NCBI RefSeq assembly: GCF_024199925.1
Contig: NZ_JANADR010000003.1
Coordinates: 62,001 to 126,000 of the forward strand
Source of the DNA: Bradyrhizobium sp. CCGUVB1N3
GTDB lineage: Bacteria > Pseudomonadota > Alphaproteobacteria > Rhizobiales > Xanthobacteraceae
Length of the DNA: 64,000 nt
Reading direction: 5' to 3'
Shown: positions 26,270 through 35,138 of the stretch, piece by piece
Numbering within the stretch: the stretch's first letter is position 1
How the letters are laid out: each line of letters begins with the position of its first letter
Notes under the pieces: generated by a model
Seen by the model: the letters and a program-made list of their open reading frames with translations, nothing else
Database searches by the model: none
What the model was told of the DNA's origin: nothing
Translations under genes and position numbers: made by a program

Positions 26270-27838
26270 TCAGGCTGGCAACTTTTTGAAGTTGAAGGGC
26301 AGAAGATCCTGGACATCGGCTTCATCGGGGCGTGTCGGCAACTGGGCGAGGACGTGCTTCAGCCATGCGAAGGGCTCGATGCGACAGGCCCGACAGGTCA
26401 GCATCAGACTATAGATGACGGCACTGGCCCTGGCTCCCTCCACGGTAGCGCTGAAGAGCCAGTTTTTCCTGCCGCAGGCAAAAATCCTGATATCGCGTTC
26501 CAGAAGGTTGTTGTCGATCGGCATGCTGCCGTCCTTGGCGTAGCGCGTCAGATATTCCCATTGGTTGAGCGTATAGGAGACCGCATCCTCAAGCTTGGTG
26601 TCGGGCACAACCTTGGGAGCGATTGCATCGAGCCACGCCTTGAGGGCGTCCAGGACCGGGAGGCTGTGTTTCTGGCGCAAGCGGCGTATGTAATCGACCT
26701 GCGTTTCGCCGTCGCCGGGCTTTTCGTCCCGCACCTGTCTTTCAATCCGGTAGAGCTGGTCGAAGAACTTGAGGGCTTGGGCCGGTGGCCCACCCGGTTT
26801 CTTCCTGGCCTTGAGGGCGTCGACAAACTTCCGTCTGGCGTGGGCCATGCATCCGACGTGCGTGGCGCCTTTCAATGTGCGCCAGGCCGCGTAGCCATCG
26901 CTCATCAGGATGCCACGATAGTCGCCAAGGAAGGCCTGCGGGTGTTCCTGTCCGCGACCAGGCTGATAATCGAACAGCACGATCGGCTGCTCGCTATCCT
27001 CGCCGCTGCGATAAGCCCACATATACGAGGTGCTGGTGGGGTCCTTGCCCGCTTCTTTCAGCACCTGAACGGTGGTCTCGTCGCCATGGATGACGGTCTG
27101 CGACCGCAACCGTAGCTTTAGCGCGTCGTAGATACGAACGAGGTGCTTCTCGCTCGAACCGATCACCCAGTGGCCCAGAGCGCCGCGGCTGACGGGAACA
27201 CCAGCGCGCTCGAAGGCCTTCGCCAGACGATAGAGCGGCGTGCCATCGACATATTTATGGACGAGTGCGAAGGCCAGCGTCGAGGCCGTAGCAATGCTGC
27301 CCGGCAAGGGTTGTGCAGGCATCGGCGCGGTCACGACCGGCGTGTTGATGTCGGTACGGTCACAATGGCGGCAAGCATATTTGAACCGCACATTCTGCAA
27401 AACCTTCGCCTTCACCTCGATATGAAGTTGCTCGCTAACGGTCTCGCCCATGCGATGCATCTGGTGACGGCAGCAAGGACAAGCCTTCTGGTCGTCGGGA
27501 AGGTCATACTCGACGCGTTCGCGCGGCAGGTTCTCTGGCAAGGCCTTGCGGCCGCGCTTCCTTCCCGTCGCCCCCTCGGTCGCCGGCAAGCCCGTGTCCG
27601 GCAGAGCAACGACATCGTCATCTTCGTTGTCGGCGGGGTCCTCATCCGCAGCCTGTTCGGCTTCATTGAAGAGGCGGTCAATGTGCTTTTCACTGCGCGG
27701 CGCAAAACGATGCAGTCGTGCAAGCGCCAGCTCTTCCTCGAGTCTGACGACGCGTTCGGTGAGTTGACGGTTCTCTGCCTGCAGCGCAGCAATGCGCGCC
27801 ATCAACTCTTCAACAGCCGGTTCGCCGGGTCGATTCAT
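26270..27838 (-). CDS. tnpC: IS66 TnpC transposase
   Basis: A 522-residue IS66 transposase. It opens with a coiled-coil leucine-zipper (LQAENRQLTERVVRLEEELA), then a zinc-finger-like CPCCRHQMHRMGE and CRHCDRTDIN. The DDE core contains QTVIHGDETTVQVLKEAGKD, FLGDYRGILMSDGYAAWRTL and PIDNNLLERDIRIFACGRKN. No interruption is visible, so it should be functional. It is the last of three IS66 genes. Confidence 0.93.
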   Translation of the reverse strand: MNRPGEPAVEELMARIAALQAENRQLTERVVRLEEELALARLHRFAPRSEKHIDRLFNEAEQAADEDPADNEDDDVVALPDTGLPATEGATGRKRGRKALPENLPRERVEYDLPDDQKACPCCRHQMHRMGETVSEQLHIEVKAKVLQNVRFKYACRHCDRTDINTPVVTAPMPAQPLPGSIATASTLAFALVHKYVDGTPLYRLAKAFERAGVPVSRGALGHWVIGSSEKHLVRIYDALKLRLRSQTVIHGDETTVQVLKEAGKDPTSTSYMWAYRSGEDSEQPIVLFDYQPGRGQEHPQAFLGDYRGILMSDGYAAWRTLKGATHVGCMAHARRKFVDALKARKKPGGPPAQALKFFDQLYRIERQVRDEKPGDGETQVDYIRRLRQKHSLPVLDALKAWLDAIAPKVVPDTKLEDAVSYTLNQWEYLTRYAKDGSMPIDNNLLERDIRIFACGRKNWLFSATVEGARASAVIYSLMLTCRACRIEPFAWLKHVLAQLPTRPDEADVQDLLPFNFKKLPA

Positions 27839-27891
27839 CAGATTCTTGAATCGAAAGCATGCCGCCGCGTCAACCGCTCAATTCGAGGCCC

Positions 27892-28245
27892 TCAACCAGC
27901 AACCTGATATTGCCGCACCGGATGGCGGACCATCGCATCGATATCGATCCCGTCGAGGATCCAGTGCAATTGCTCGGTCGTAAGCGTGATCACCGCTGCC
28001 TCGCGGCCCGGCCACCGGAACTTGTCCTCGGTCAGCCGTTTCAGGATCAGCACAAAGCCGGACCGATCGAAGAACAGGAGCTTCATCCGGTCGCGACGGC
28101 GATTGCAGAACGCAAAAACCGCCGGAGCAAACGGATCGAGCGCCATCGTTTCCTGGACCAGAACCGCAAGGCTGTTGATGCCGGCCCGGAAGTCGATCGA
28201 CTCACGGTGCAGATAGACTTTCAGGTCAGCGCCCAGTCTGAACAT
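27892..28245 (-). CDS. tnpB: IS66 TnpB accessory protein
   Basis: At 117 residues this is the standard IS66 Orf2: LKVYLHRESIDFRAGINSLA, the CNRRRDRMKLLFFDRSGFVL core and FRWPGREAAVITLTTEQLHW. It is required for IS66 transposition although its biochemical role is not settled. It overlaps the end of tnpA by 20 nt. Confidence 0.92.
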   Translation of the reverse strand: MFRLGADLKVYLHRESIDFRAGINSLAVLVQETMALDPFAPAVFAFCNRRRDRMKLLFFDRSGFVLILKRLTEDKFRWPGREAAVITLTTEQLHWILDGIDIDAMVRHPVRQYQVAG

Positions 28246-28699
28246 GTCCCAGTGCTCCGATGATCGCCGTCAATACATTCACATCACCGCATTCCAGCGT
28301 CAGCTTCACGCCGTTCGACAGTGACGCGCTCACCTTGGCTGGAGAGGAAAACGTCGCAGCCCTTTCCGGTGCCGATCCACGCACCCCATCACAAGTCGCC
28401 GGCAAATCCACCGCATCCATGCGGCTCTGTCCCGACAGTGCCCGATCAGCAGTCCCTTCAATCTGAACCGGGATGAACGCCGCTGGTGAGGACGGCCGGA
28501 CAGACAGCGTCTCCGTGCGCTTCTTTACCCATTTCCGAAGAAGGTTCGCATTGACCCCATGTTCGAGCGCAAGTCTCGATACCGACACGCCAGGCGCAAG
28601 GCAGGCCGCGACAAGGCGGTCCTTCGATGCGGCGTCGTAACGGCGTCGACCGTTCCGACCAACAAGCCTTACCCGCAGTTTCTGATCATCGTCTGACAT
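28226..28699 (-). CDS. tnpA: IS66 TnpA (HTH protein)
   Basis: The ATG at 28699 (MSDDDQKLRVRLVGRNGRRR) fits IS66 Orf1 better than an upstream frame. A helix-turn-helix (VSVSRLALEHGVNANLLRKW) is followed by a variable linker and the C-terminal KLTLECGDVNVLTAIIGALG. The protein probably binds IS ends. A perfect hairpin just upstream may influence expression. Confidence 0.9.
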   Translation of the reverse strand: MSDDDQKLRVRLVGRNGRRRYDAASKDRLVAACLAPGVSVSRLALEHGVNANLLRKWVKKRTETLSVRPSSPAAFIPVQIEGTADRALSGQSRMDAVDLPATCDGVRGSAPERAATFSSPAKVSASLSNGVKLTLECGDVNVLTAIIGALGHVQTGR

Positions 28700-28704
28700 C
28701 ACAA

Positions 28705-28730
28705 GGTGTCCACCTATTTTGGTGGACACC
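28705..28730. promoter_or_regulatory. Perfect inverted repeat in IS66 tnpA leader
   Basis: GGTGTCCACC and GGTGGACACC are perfect 10-bp inverted arms around TATTTT, ending 6 bp before the tnpA start. It could be an operator or a structure shielding tnpA from readthrough translation. Confidence 0.45.
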
Positions 28731-30148
28731 TCATGCATCAGAGTACTCAACAGCAAAAGGTGCGGGGAAATTCGCGCTTACGCAGAAACGGAGACCGCGT
28801 CGGGCCATCTCCTTGTCGAGGTCGTCGAGCACGAGGTTGCTTAAGAGGGGCGAGAGCGGGCCCCCTTGCGGGGTCCCTTCCTCCACCGGTCGGACCAAAC
28901 CATCCTCCATCACCCCGGCCTTGAGAAAGGCCCGGATGAGTTTGAGCACGCGTTTGTCGGTCACCCGTTTGGCGACGCGCCCCATCACGCTGTCATGATT
29001 GACACGGTCGAAAAACTTTTCGAGATCGAGATCAACCACGATGTTGTAGCCCTCGGCGATGTAATGCTGCGCCTGGGCCACCGCTTGATGAGCGGAGCGT
29101 TCCGGTCGGAAGCCGTAACTGTACTCAGAGAACGTCGGGTCCCATCGCTCTTGGAGAACTTGCAGCAAGGCTTGCTGGATCAGTCTGTCGACGACGCATG
29201 GCACGCCGAGCTTTCTGACCCCGCCGTCCGGCTTGGGTATTTCGACCCTCTTGACCGGTTGCGGCTGGTAGGTCCCCTCGAGCAGCTGGGATCGAATGTT
29301 TGGCCAGTGCTGACGCAGGTAGCCTTTGGCGTCTTCGATGGTCATCCCATCAACGCCGGGGCCGCCCTTGTTTCCTTGCACACGTTTCCACGCTATTTCG
29401 AGATTTCCTCGGGCGCACACCTCCTCCATCAATGGTTTCGCAAAAGCCGGGCTTTCGGGGTTTGGCTTCGCCACGAGTGGTTCGGTCCCTTCGCATCCGC
29501 GGCCACGGGTTTCACCCCTGTCCTCGGTTGCCAAGGCCAGCTCGTACTGGGTCTTCTGCCGCTTTCCACTCATGAGTTGCCAATCCTATTTGCCACTCTC
29601 AATCGTTCGGGCCTTCGGCCATCGTTTCCGGCTCAGCCTATCCGTTGCTCCGCCTTTCGGCCTTGGAGTGCCTCAATAGCCTTGCCGACTGCTTGACCTG
29701 ATATGCCCTCTGCTGACTTCTGCCTCGCGGTCAGATGGTCTTTCGGCCACCTCAGTCGCCAGAGGCGACACGCGGCAGATCTCCCGGGGTAAGCTCAGTC
29801 GCCTTCGGCGCACAACCGCCGGATCTACGCTTCGCGTCGTTGATGGATATGGACTTCGCGATTCGTTGCCCGCTCGTCCGACGCTTGCGCCTCGTATCCG
29901 GTTTTTGTTCATCGGCTCGCGCCTTTGTTTCGCGCTTCCTTCAGACTCCGCCTCGCGGCGACAGCCCTTGCGCATCACTACCCTTCACCTCCATCAGGTT
30001 GGTGGAGGACTTTCACCTCCGAGCTACTGAACATGCCCGGCACACAACGAAGCCGCTGCCGCGGCGTGAGGGGCAAGGTGGCGTAGATCGCCTCCTGGCT
30101 GAGAGGATGTGGGTGTTGGAGCCACCCCCCTCAGACAGGAGTATCGAG

Positions 30149-31009
30149 ATGGCCGATTTGAGCCCTCTTCGCCGCCGCATGATCGAAGACATGACCGTCC
30201 GCAATCTGTCGCCAGCGACGCAACGATCCTACATCAGCGCGGTTTCGAAGTTCAGCCGCTATTTTGGCCGATCGCCCGACCGGTTAGAGCTGGAAGACGT
30301 CCGCGCCTTCCAGGTGCATCTGGTCTCGACCGGCATCTCATGGCCGGCGCTGAACCAGATCGTCTGTGCGCTACGGTTTTTCTACGGCGTCACGCTCGGC
30401 GAGGCGCTGATCCCGGAGCGCATTCCCTATGCGCGAGAACCGCGCAAGCTGCCGGTCGTGCTCAGCGCCGACGAAGTGGTTCAGTTCCTCGAGGCCGTGT
30501 CCAGCCTGAAGAGCCGCGCCGCGCTCACCACGGCCTATGCGGCCGGACTCAGGGCCTCCGAAGTCGCGGGACTGCGGATCGAAGACATCGACAGCGCCCG
30601 CGGCGTCATCCAGGTGCGCCACGGCAAGGGGGCGAAGGATCGCAACGTGATGCTGTCGCCCCAGCTGCTGGGCATCCTGCGCACCTACTGGCGGCTTGCC
30701 CGGCCGCGGCTTTATCTGTTCCCCGGTCGTGACCAAGATCATCCGATCGATCAGACCGTGTTGCACGCCGCCTGTCGGTCGGCGGTGAAGGCTGCGGGCC
30801 TGACTAAGCGCGTCACGCTGCACACGCTGCGCCACAGCTTCGCGACGCATCTTCTCGAGAACGGAACCGATATCCGGATCATTCAGGTCTTGCTCGGGCA
30901 CAATAATTTGTCGTCGACAGCGCGCTACACGCAGGTCGCCACCGATACGATCCGGGCGACACAGAGCCCGCTCGATCGCCTGTCGCTGGAGGTGACGCCA
31001 CCTAGATGA
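30149..31009 (+). CDS. Tyrosine recombinase associated with IS91-type element
   Basis: Start at the ATG at 30149 (MADLSPLRRRMIEDMTVRNL); the long upstream open frame belongs to intron sequence. The 286-residue protein has a core-binding domain (SPATQRSYISAVSKFSRYFG) and catalytic residues in YAAGLRASEVAGLR, LHTLRHSFATHLLENGTDIR, LLGHNNLSSTARYTQV. This recombinase regularly precedes the Y1/Y2 transposase in IS91-family elements of alphaproteobacteria, and it overlaps that gene by 4 nt here. It appears intact. The group II intron ends only about 100 bp upstream, so the leader may have been altered. Confidence 0.9.
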   Translation: MADLSPLRRRMIEDMTVRNLSPATQRSYISAVSKFSRYFGRSPDRLELEDVRAFQVHLVSTGISWPALNQIVCALRFFYGVTLGEALIPERIPYAREPRKLPVVLSADEVVQFLEAVSSLKSRAALTTAYAAGLRASEVAGLRIEDIDSARGVIQVRHGKGAKDRNVMLSPQLLGILRTYWRLARPRLYLFPGRDQDHPIDQTVLHAACRSAVKAAGLTKRVTLHTLRHSFATHLLENGTDIRIIQVLLGHNNLSSTARYTQVATDTIRATQSPLDRLSLEVTPPR

Positions 31010-31248
31010 TCCGCGGCGGGATGCGGGTGATGATCCGCCCCGATAGCCGCTCCAACAGGCCCGCCATCGAGATTGCCGATATTCTGCGCCGGCATGGCGA
31101 CACCTATCGCCGTGTACATGCCGGTCATCTCGGTCGGGTCGAGCGGCGCGTGATGAGCGCGATCGTGGCGTGCCGGACCGATGCGCTCGGTGGCCACATG
31201 GAGGCTTGCGACGACTGCGGCACGACACGCGTCGCCTATAATTCTTGC

Positions 31249-31279
31249 CTTATGGGCAAAGCCGGTAATGGGGAGCTGG
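31249..31279 (+). repeat. RIT left terminal inverted repeat
   Basis: Starts CTTATGGGCAAAGCCGGT and continues AATGGGGAGCTGG; it is the mirror of 34572-34602 except for one base in the first 31. Confidence 0.85.
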
Positions 31280-31394
31280 CAATCGCGATCACCGTATTTT
31301 CCTGTGTATTGCCGCTCTCGAGCTCTCCATTACAAGTCGCCCGTGCGGTCCCGTTGGGTCGGCCACTGATGGCCGGTCACATACGGAGACGGAC

Positions 31395-32630
31395 ATGTTG
31401 GAGACGTACTTCTCGGCAGCGAAGATGCTGGGGCATCTGCGCAGTGGGCCGAGCGGGCCTTACCTTGACGGGTTTGCAGCGGCGCTGGAGCAGCAGGGCT
31501 ATGGCCCCGAGACAGCGGTACGCTATTTGCGAGCGGCGGCTCACATCGGCCATGTCATGGCCGAGCAAGGCGCGGGCCTGACGGACGTTGATCTCGCCGC
31601 GTTCGGCGAGCACCTGCGCACTTGCCGGTGTCCACGCGCCAAAGGCGGCCGGCGCAACCACCACACCATCTACGGTGCCAGGCTCTTTCGTCGGCACCTC
31701 GTCGAGCTCGGCCTTTGCCGGTCCGCGGCCGTGGGCGCAGCACCCGCCGAGCCGCAGCTGCTGGTCGCGGACTTCAAGACGTGGCTGCGCAAGCATCGCA
31801 GCGCATCCGATGCCACCGTCAGGCTCTACGCCCGCGACGCCGCGGGCCTGATGATGGAGCTTCGATCTGACCCGGCCGGCTGGAGGCCGAACGATGTCCG
31901 CAGTTACTTCCTGGAGCGGGCGAGCAATAGCGGGAGTGGCACGATCGAGAAGATGACGACGAGCCTGCGGGCTTTCCTGCGGTATCTCGAAGTCGCAGGC
32001 CGTTGTCAGGCAGGTCTCGACGGCGCCGTTCCGGCCTACGCTCATTGGCAGCTTGCCGACATGCCCCGGTATCTATCGACCGAGCAGGTCGACCGGCTGA
32101 TCGCTGCCTGTGACGGCGATGCCGGTGCGCGCCGGCGTGATCGTGCGATCGTACTTTTGTTGGTGCGCCTCGGCCTGCGGGCCGGTGACGTGGCGCAACT
32201 GCGTCTCACCGATATCGAGTGGCAAACGGGATCGCTGCGGGTCTGCGGCAAGTCGCGCTACGAGGTCCGGCTGCCGCTACCGCAAGACGTCGGGGATGCG
32301 ATCGCCGCCTACCTCGAATGCCGGCCGTCTACCCGCCGGAACGATGTCTTGTTCCTGCGCACGATCGCGCCGTGCCGGCCATTCCGACGAGGCGACGGCA
32401 TCTCGTCGGTGGTGAAGCGCATCATGAAGCGGGCCGACATCGTGCCGCCGGTCAAAGGGGCCCACGCTCTGCGGCACACCGCGGCGACCGAGATGCTGCG
32501 CCACGGCGTGCCGCTCGACAAGATCGGCCTCGTCCTTCGGCATCGCGGCATCGACACGACGGCCTATTACGCAAAGGCCGACGTCGCGCTGCTGAAGCAG
32601 GTTGCTCAGCCCTGGCCGGAGGCGCTCTGA
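31395..32630 (+). CDS. RIT recombinase A (tyrosine recombinase)
   Basis: A 411-residue recombinase, longest of the trio. An extended N-terminal part (YLDGFAAALEQQGYGPETAV) precedes a second core-binding-like segment (WLRKHRSASDATVRLYARDA) and the catalytic domain: LLVRLGLRAGDVAQLRLTDI, HALRHTAATEMLRHGVPLDK, LRHRGIDTTAYYAKAD. R, H-x-x-R, H and Y positions are present. It overlaps the next gene by one base (TGATG). RIT recombinases are thought to act together in moving the element. Confidence 0.88.
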   Translation: MLETYFSAAKMLGHLRSGPSGPYLDGFAAALEQQGYGPETAVRYLRAAAHIGHVMAEQGAGLTDVDLAAFGEHLRTCRCPRAKGGRRNHHTIYGARLFRRHLVELGLCRSAAVGAAPAEPQLLVADFKTWLRKHRSASDATVRLYARDAAGLMMELRSDPAGWRPNDVRSYFLERASNSGSGTIEKMTTSLRAFLRYLEVAGRCQAGLDGAVPAYAHWQLADMPRYLSTEQVDRLIAACDGDAGARRRDRAIVLLLVRLGLRAGDVAQLRLTDIEWQTGSLRVCGKSRYEVRLPLPQDVGDAIAAYLECRPSTRRNDVLFLRTIAPCRPFRRGDGISSVVKRIMKRADIVPPVKGAHALRHTAATEMLRHGVPLDKIGLVLRHRGIDTTAYYAKADVALLKQVAQPWPEAL

Positions 32631-33535
32631 TGCTCGACGCCATCGAGACCTATCTCGCGCTCCGCCGCACCACGGGCTTCGCGATGTCGACCGCGGAGTA
32701 CCTGCTGAAGAGCTTTGCCGCCTTCGCGGCCGAGCGCGGACAAACGTACGTCAAGACAAAAACAGCGATCGACTGGGCCGCGCTCGGACCATCCGTCGCG
32801 CAACGCGATGCACGGCTAAGAGCCGTCTGTCGCTTCGTACGCCATGTCCGGGTGGAGGACGTCGGGCACGAGCTGCCGCCGGCAAATCACTTCGGCGCCC
32901 GTAAGAAGCGTCGCACGCCGCACATCTACACGACCGACGAGATCAGTCGGCTGGTCGAAGCTGCGCTGCGGCTTCGGCCAATGCGCGGCTTGCGCCCGCA
33001 CACGCAAGCGACCTTGATCGCGCTGCTCTCATCCACCGGGCTCAGGATCTCCGAAGCCCTGAAGCTGACGATCGCGGACGTGACCCGCGACGGTCTGCTG
33101 ATCCGCGAGACCAAGTTCCGCAAGACGCGACTGGTGCCGCTGCACGACACGGCGGCCGCCGGCTTGCAGCGATACCTGGCACGTCGCGGGCGCGGCTCAG
33201 ACAATGATCCGGTGTTCATCGACAAGCGCAATCGGCCGCTACGCTACATTGCCGTCAAGGAGACCTTCGACAGGCTGGTCGACAAGGCTGTCATCAGATC
33301 GACGTCGGCTCGCCGTCCTCGCCTGCACGATCTGCGGCACACGTTTGCGGTGCGCGCGCTGCAAGGCAGCCCTACCGGCCGAGGCCGGTGCGGGGCACAC
33401 ATGGCGGCACTCGCGACCTACATGGGTCACATCAACATCTACGCGACCTACTGGTACCTCGAGGCCACGCCCGACCTCTTGCGCGATGTCGCCACGGCCG
33501 GCGAAGCGTTTATGTCCGAAGGGAGGTCATCATGA
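32630..33535 (+). CDS. RIT recombinase B (tyrosine recombinase)
   Basis: Start is the ATG overlapping the previous stop. The 301-residue product contains MSTAEYLLKSFAAFAAERG (core-binding), LLSSTGLRISEALKLTIADV, PRLHDLRHTFAVRALQG, ATYMGHINIYATYWYLEATP, so the catalytic set is intact, with the nucleophile in the ATYWYLEAT block. It overlaps the third recombinase by 4 nt. A loop of 10-12 residues (SPTGRGRCGAHMAAL) sits between the HxxR and GH motifs. Confidence 0.88.
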   Translation: MLDAIETYLALRRTTGFAMSTAEYLLKSFAAFAAERGQTYVKTKTAIDWAALGPSVAQRDARLRAVCRFVRHVRVEDVGHELPPANHFGARKKRRTPHIYTTDEISRLVEAALRLRPMRGLRPHTQATLIALLSSTGLRISEALKLTIADVTRDGLLIRETKFRKTRLVPLHDTAAAGLQRYLARRGRGSDNDPVFIDKRNRPLRYIAVKETFDRLVDKAVIRSTSARRPRLHDLRHTFAVRALQGSPTGRGRCGAHMAALATYMGHINIYATYWYLEATPDLLRDVATAGEAFMSEGRSS

Positions 33536-34521
33536 CGCCGATCGCTCCCCTCATCGAGACGTTCCTGCGCGACACACTCGCTTGCCAGCGGGGCGCCAGC
33601 CGGCACACGAGGGACTCCTATGCCTCGAGCTTCCAGCTGCTGTTCGTGTTCGCCGCCGACCGGCTCAAGGTCAAACCATCGGCGCTGATGCTCGAGCAGA
33701 TCGATGCCGGGCTCGTCAGCGCCTTCCTCGAGCATCTTGAGGACGAGCGCAAAAACGCGGCCGTAACGCGCAACGTTCGCCTGGCGGCGATCAAGTCGTT
33801 CTTTCGCTTCCTCGAGTACCGGCAGCCGGCAGCGCTCGAGCAGATCCGCCGTGTACTGGCGATCCCGTTCAAGAAAACTGACACGCGCCTGGTGCCCTAC
33901 CTTCTGCGCGAAGAGCTCCAAGCCGTGCTCGACGCTCCCGATCCGGCGACACGCGATGGCATCCGCGATCGCGCAATGCTGCACGTGGCCGTCTGCGCAG
34001 GGCTGCGCGTCTCCGAGCTGACGGGCCTCAAGGTCGGTGACATCGACCTGCCTTCGATGAGCATCCGCGTGCTCGGCAAGGGACGCCGGGAGCGGACGCT
34101 GCCGTTGTGGAAGCCGGCGGCCGCTGCACTGCGTGCCTGGCTGGCCATCCGCGGGCAGGTCGCGACACCCGAGGTGTTCGTCAACGCCCGCGGTGAGCCG
34201 CTGAGCCGATGGGGCTTTGCCTATCTGCTCAGGCAGCACGTCGCGACTGCGGCTCGCAAGCAGCCCGGTCTCGCCAGGAAACGCGTCTCGCCCCACGTGC
34301 TCAGGCACACCTGCGCGATGGTCGTTCTGCAAGCGACCGGGGACATCCGGAAGGTGTCGCTGTGGCTGGGCCACGCTACGCTGACGACCACCGAGGTCTA
34401 CACGCGCGGCGATCCGACCGAGAAGCTCGATGCGATGGAGGCGATCGTGCCGCCCCACCTGCGGCGCGGCGTCTTCCAGCCCACCGACCAGCTGATCGAA
34501 CTCCTCAGGCGTACCTCGTAA
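33532..34521 (+). CDS. RIT recombinase C (tyrosine recombinase)
   Basis: Start is the ATG at 33532, overlapping the previous gene. The 329-residue protein has FLRDTLACQRGASRHTRDSY, ALRLAAIKSF-type core-binding residues, VAVCAGLRVSELTGLKVGDI, VSPHVLRHTCAMVVLQATGD and LWLGHATLTTTEVYTRGDPT. Catalytic residues are all visible. It completes the trio; the right inverted repeat follows within 60 bp. Confidence 0.88.
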   Translation: MTPIAPLIETFLRDTLACQRGASRHTRDSYASSFQLLFVFAADRLKVKPSALMLEQIDAGLVSAFLEHLEDERKNAAVTRNVRLAAIKSFFRFLEYRQPAALEQIRRVLAIPFKKTDTRLVPYLLREELQAVLDAPDPATRDGIRDRAMLHVAVCAGLRVSELTGLKVGDIDLPSMSIRVLGKGRRERTLPLWKPAAAALRAWLAIRGQVATPEVFVNARGEPLSRWGFAYLLRQHVATAARKQPGLARKRVSPHVLRHTCAMVVLQATGDIRKVSLWLGHATLTTTEVYTRGDPTEKLDAMEAIVPPHLRRGVFQPTDQLIELLRRTS

Positions 34522-34571
34522 TGGAGAGCGGGGTTGGCGGTGATTGGTGCAGGAGCGCGATCAAATTGCCG

Positions 34572-34602
34572 CCAGCTCCCCATTCCCGGCTTTGCCCATA
34601 AG
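34572..34602 (-). repeat. RIT right terminal inverted repeat
   Basis: Read on the minus strand it begins CTTATGGGCAAAGCCGGG, matching the left end. It is followed by 26 bp containing TAATGGGC-GAC-GCCCATTA (34608-34626) before IS91 sequence resumes. Confidence 0.85.
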
Positions 34603-35138
34603 ACAGGTAATGGGCGACGCCCATTAGCTGCCGCAACCGGCACTGTCCGAAGTGTCAGGGGCCAGCCCGGGCCGCGTGGCTCGCCGCGCGAGAAGCCGAC
34701 CTGCTGCCGGTTCCCTATTTCCACGTCGTCTTCACACTGCCAGCTCCGATCGCCCTCGACGAGGATCACGTCGCCTTTACCTGGAAGGACTACCGCCAGA
34801 ACGGCGCGACAAAGATCATGAAGCTCAAGCCCGACGAGTTCATCCGCCGCTTCCTTCTTCACACGCTGCCCGATGGCTTCCATCGCATCCGCCATTTCGG
34901 CTTCATGGCCAACGGCCATCGCGCTGCCAAACTCGCCCTTTGCCGCAAACTTCTCGATCGTGAGCGGACAGCGCCAAACGATGGCGAGCCGTCGCCTGTG
35001 GATTCGGACGCTCTGACGTCGGCCAAGGTTCCCGCCTGTCCTGATTGTGGTGGCGTCATGCGCATCATCGAGCGCTTTCGATACAGCTGCAGCCGCTCCA
35101 GCCCTCCAACCCCACCGTTCCGATGCGACACATCGTGA

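Larger units (their letters stand above)
26204..28781 (-). mobile_element. IS66-family element with 8-bp target duplication
   Basis: Ends are GTAAGCGCGGATTTC (26204) and, inverted, GTAAGCGCGAATTTC (28781), the IS66 terminal signature. The direct repeat GCAGAAAC flanks both sides (26196-26203 and 28782-28789). The 2578-bp element carries tnpA, tnpB and tnpC in normal order on the minus strand and appears complete. Confidence 0.92.
25602..29573 (-). pseudogene. ltrA: Group II intron reverse transcriptase/maturase, split by IS66
   Basis: The N-terminal part (29573 down to 28790) contains the RT core: WKRVQGNKGGPGVDGMTIED, GGVRKLGVPCVVDRLIQQAL, SEYSYGFRPERSAHQAVAQA, VVDLDLEKFFDRVNHDSVM and EEGTPQGGPLSPLLSNLVLD. 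The rest resumes at 26203 with CRYADDCNIYVRS, carrying the YADD catalytic motif, then the maturase and GIIM-type C-terminus (YLIGWRGYFGFCQTP). Removing IS66 and one copy of the 8-bp duplication restores MARRGLRFCRYADD in frame. The protein splices and mobilises the intron; here it is inactive unless IS66 excises. Confidence 0.85.
25521..30045 (-). mobile_element. Group II intron, interrupted by IS66
   Basis: On the minus strand the intron begins with GTGTGCCGGGCATG at 30045 (GUGYG 5' consensus) and ends near 25521 with CCCTATCCCGAT, preceded by a domain V/VI-like fold around 25530-25590. It encodes a reverse transcriptase/maturase split by an IS66 element. Without IS66 and its duplication the intron is about 1.94 kb, a usual size. 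The 3' boundary is accurate to a few bases only. Confidence 0.75.
31249..34628 (+). mobile_element. RIT (recombinase-in-trio) element
   Basis: Three overlapping tyrosine recombinase genes lie between inverted ends beginning CTTATGGGCAAAGCCGG (left, from 31249; right, from 34602 on the other strand), matching at about 30 of 31 positions. The insertion splits an IS91 transposase after codon Cys (TTGC), and TGC appears again at 34629-34631. Between the right end and this junction 26 bp remain, including a 19-bp palindrome. Gene order and TIRs define a RIT element, a rarely noticed class of mobile DNA. Confidence 0.85.
31006..35138 (+). pseudogene. IS91-family transposase, split by RIT element and internally deleted
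   Basis: The N-terminal part (31006-31248) has HLGRVERRVMSAIVACRTDA and the zinc-finger start GGHMEACDDCGTTRVAYNSC. It resumes at 34629 as CRNRHCPKCQGPARAAWLAA, EADLLPVPYFHVVFTLPAPI, then jumps directly to LDEDHVAFTWKDYRQNG and KPDEFIRRFLLHTLPDGFHR IR. Between API and LDED the usual catalytic middle (HUH and active Tyr, about 190 residues) is missing without breaking the frame. The gene is therefore dead twice: by deletion and by insertion of the RIT element. The C-terminus ends PPFRCDTS as in relatives. Confidence 0.82.

Noticed and set aside
29735..30148. N-terminal extension of the IS91-type recombinase
   Set aside because: It runs through group II intron sequence on the other strand; the ATG at 30149 matches the family start.
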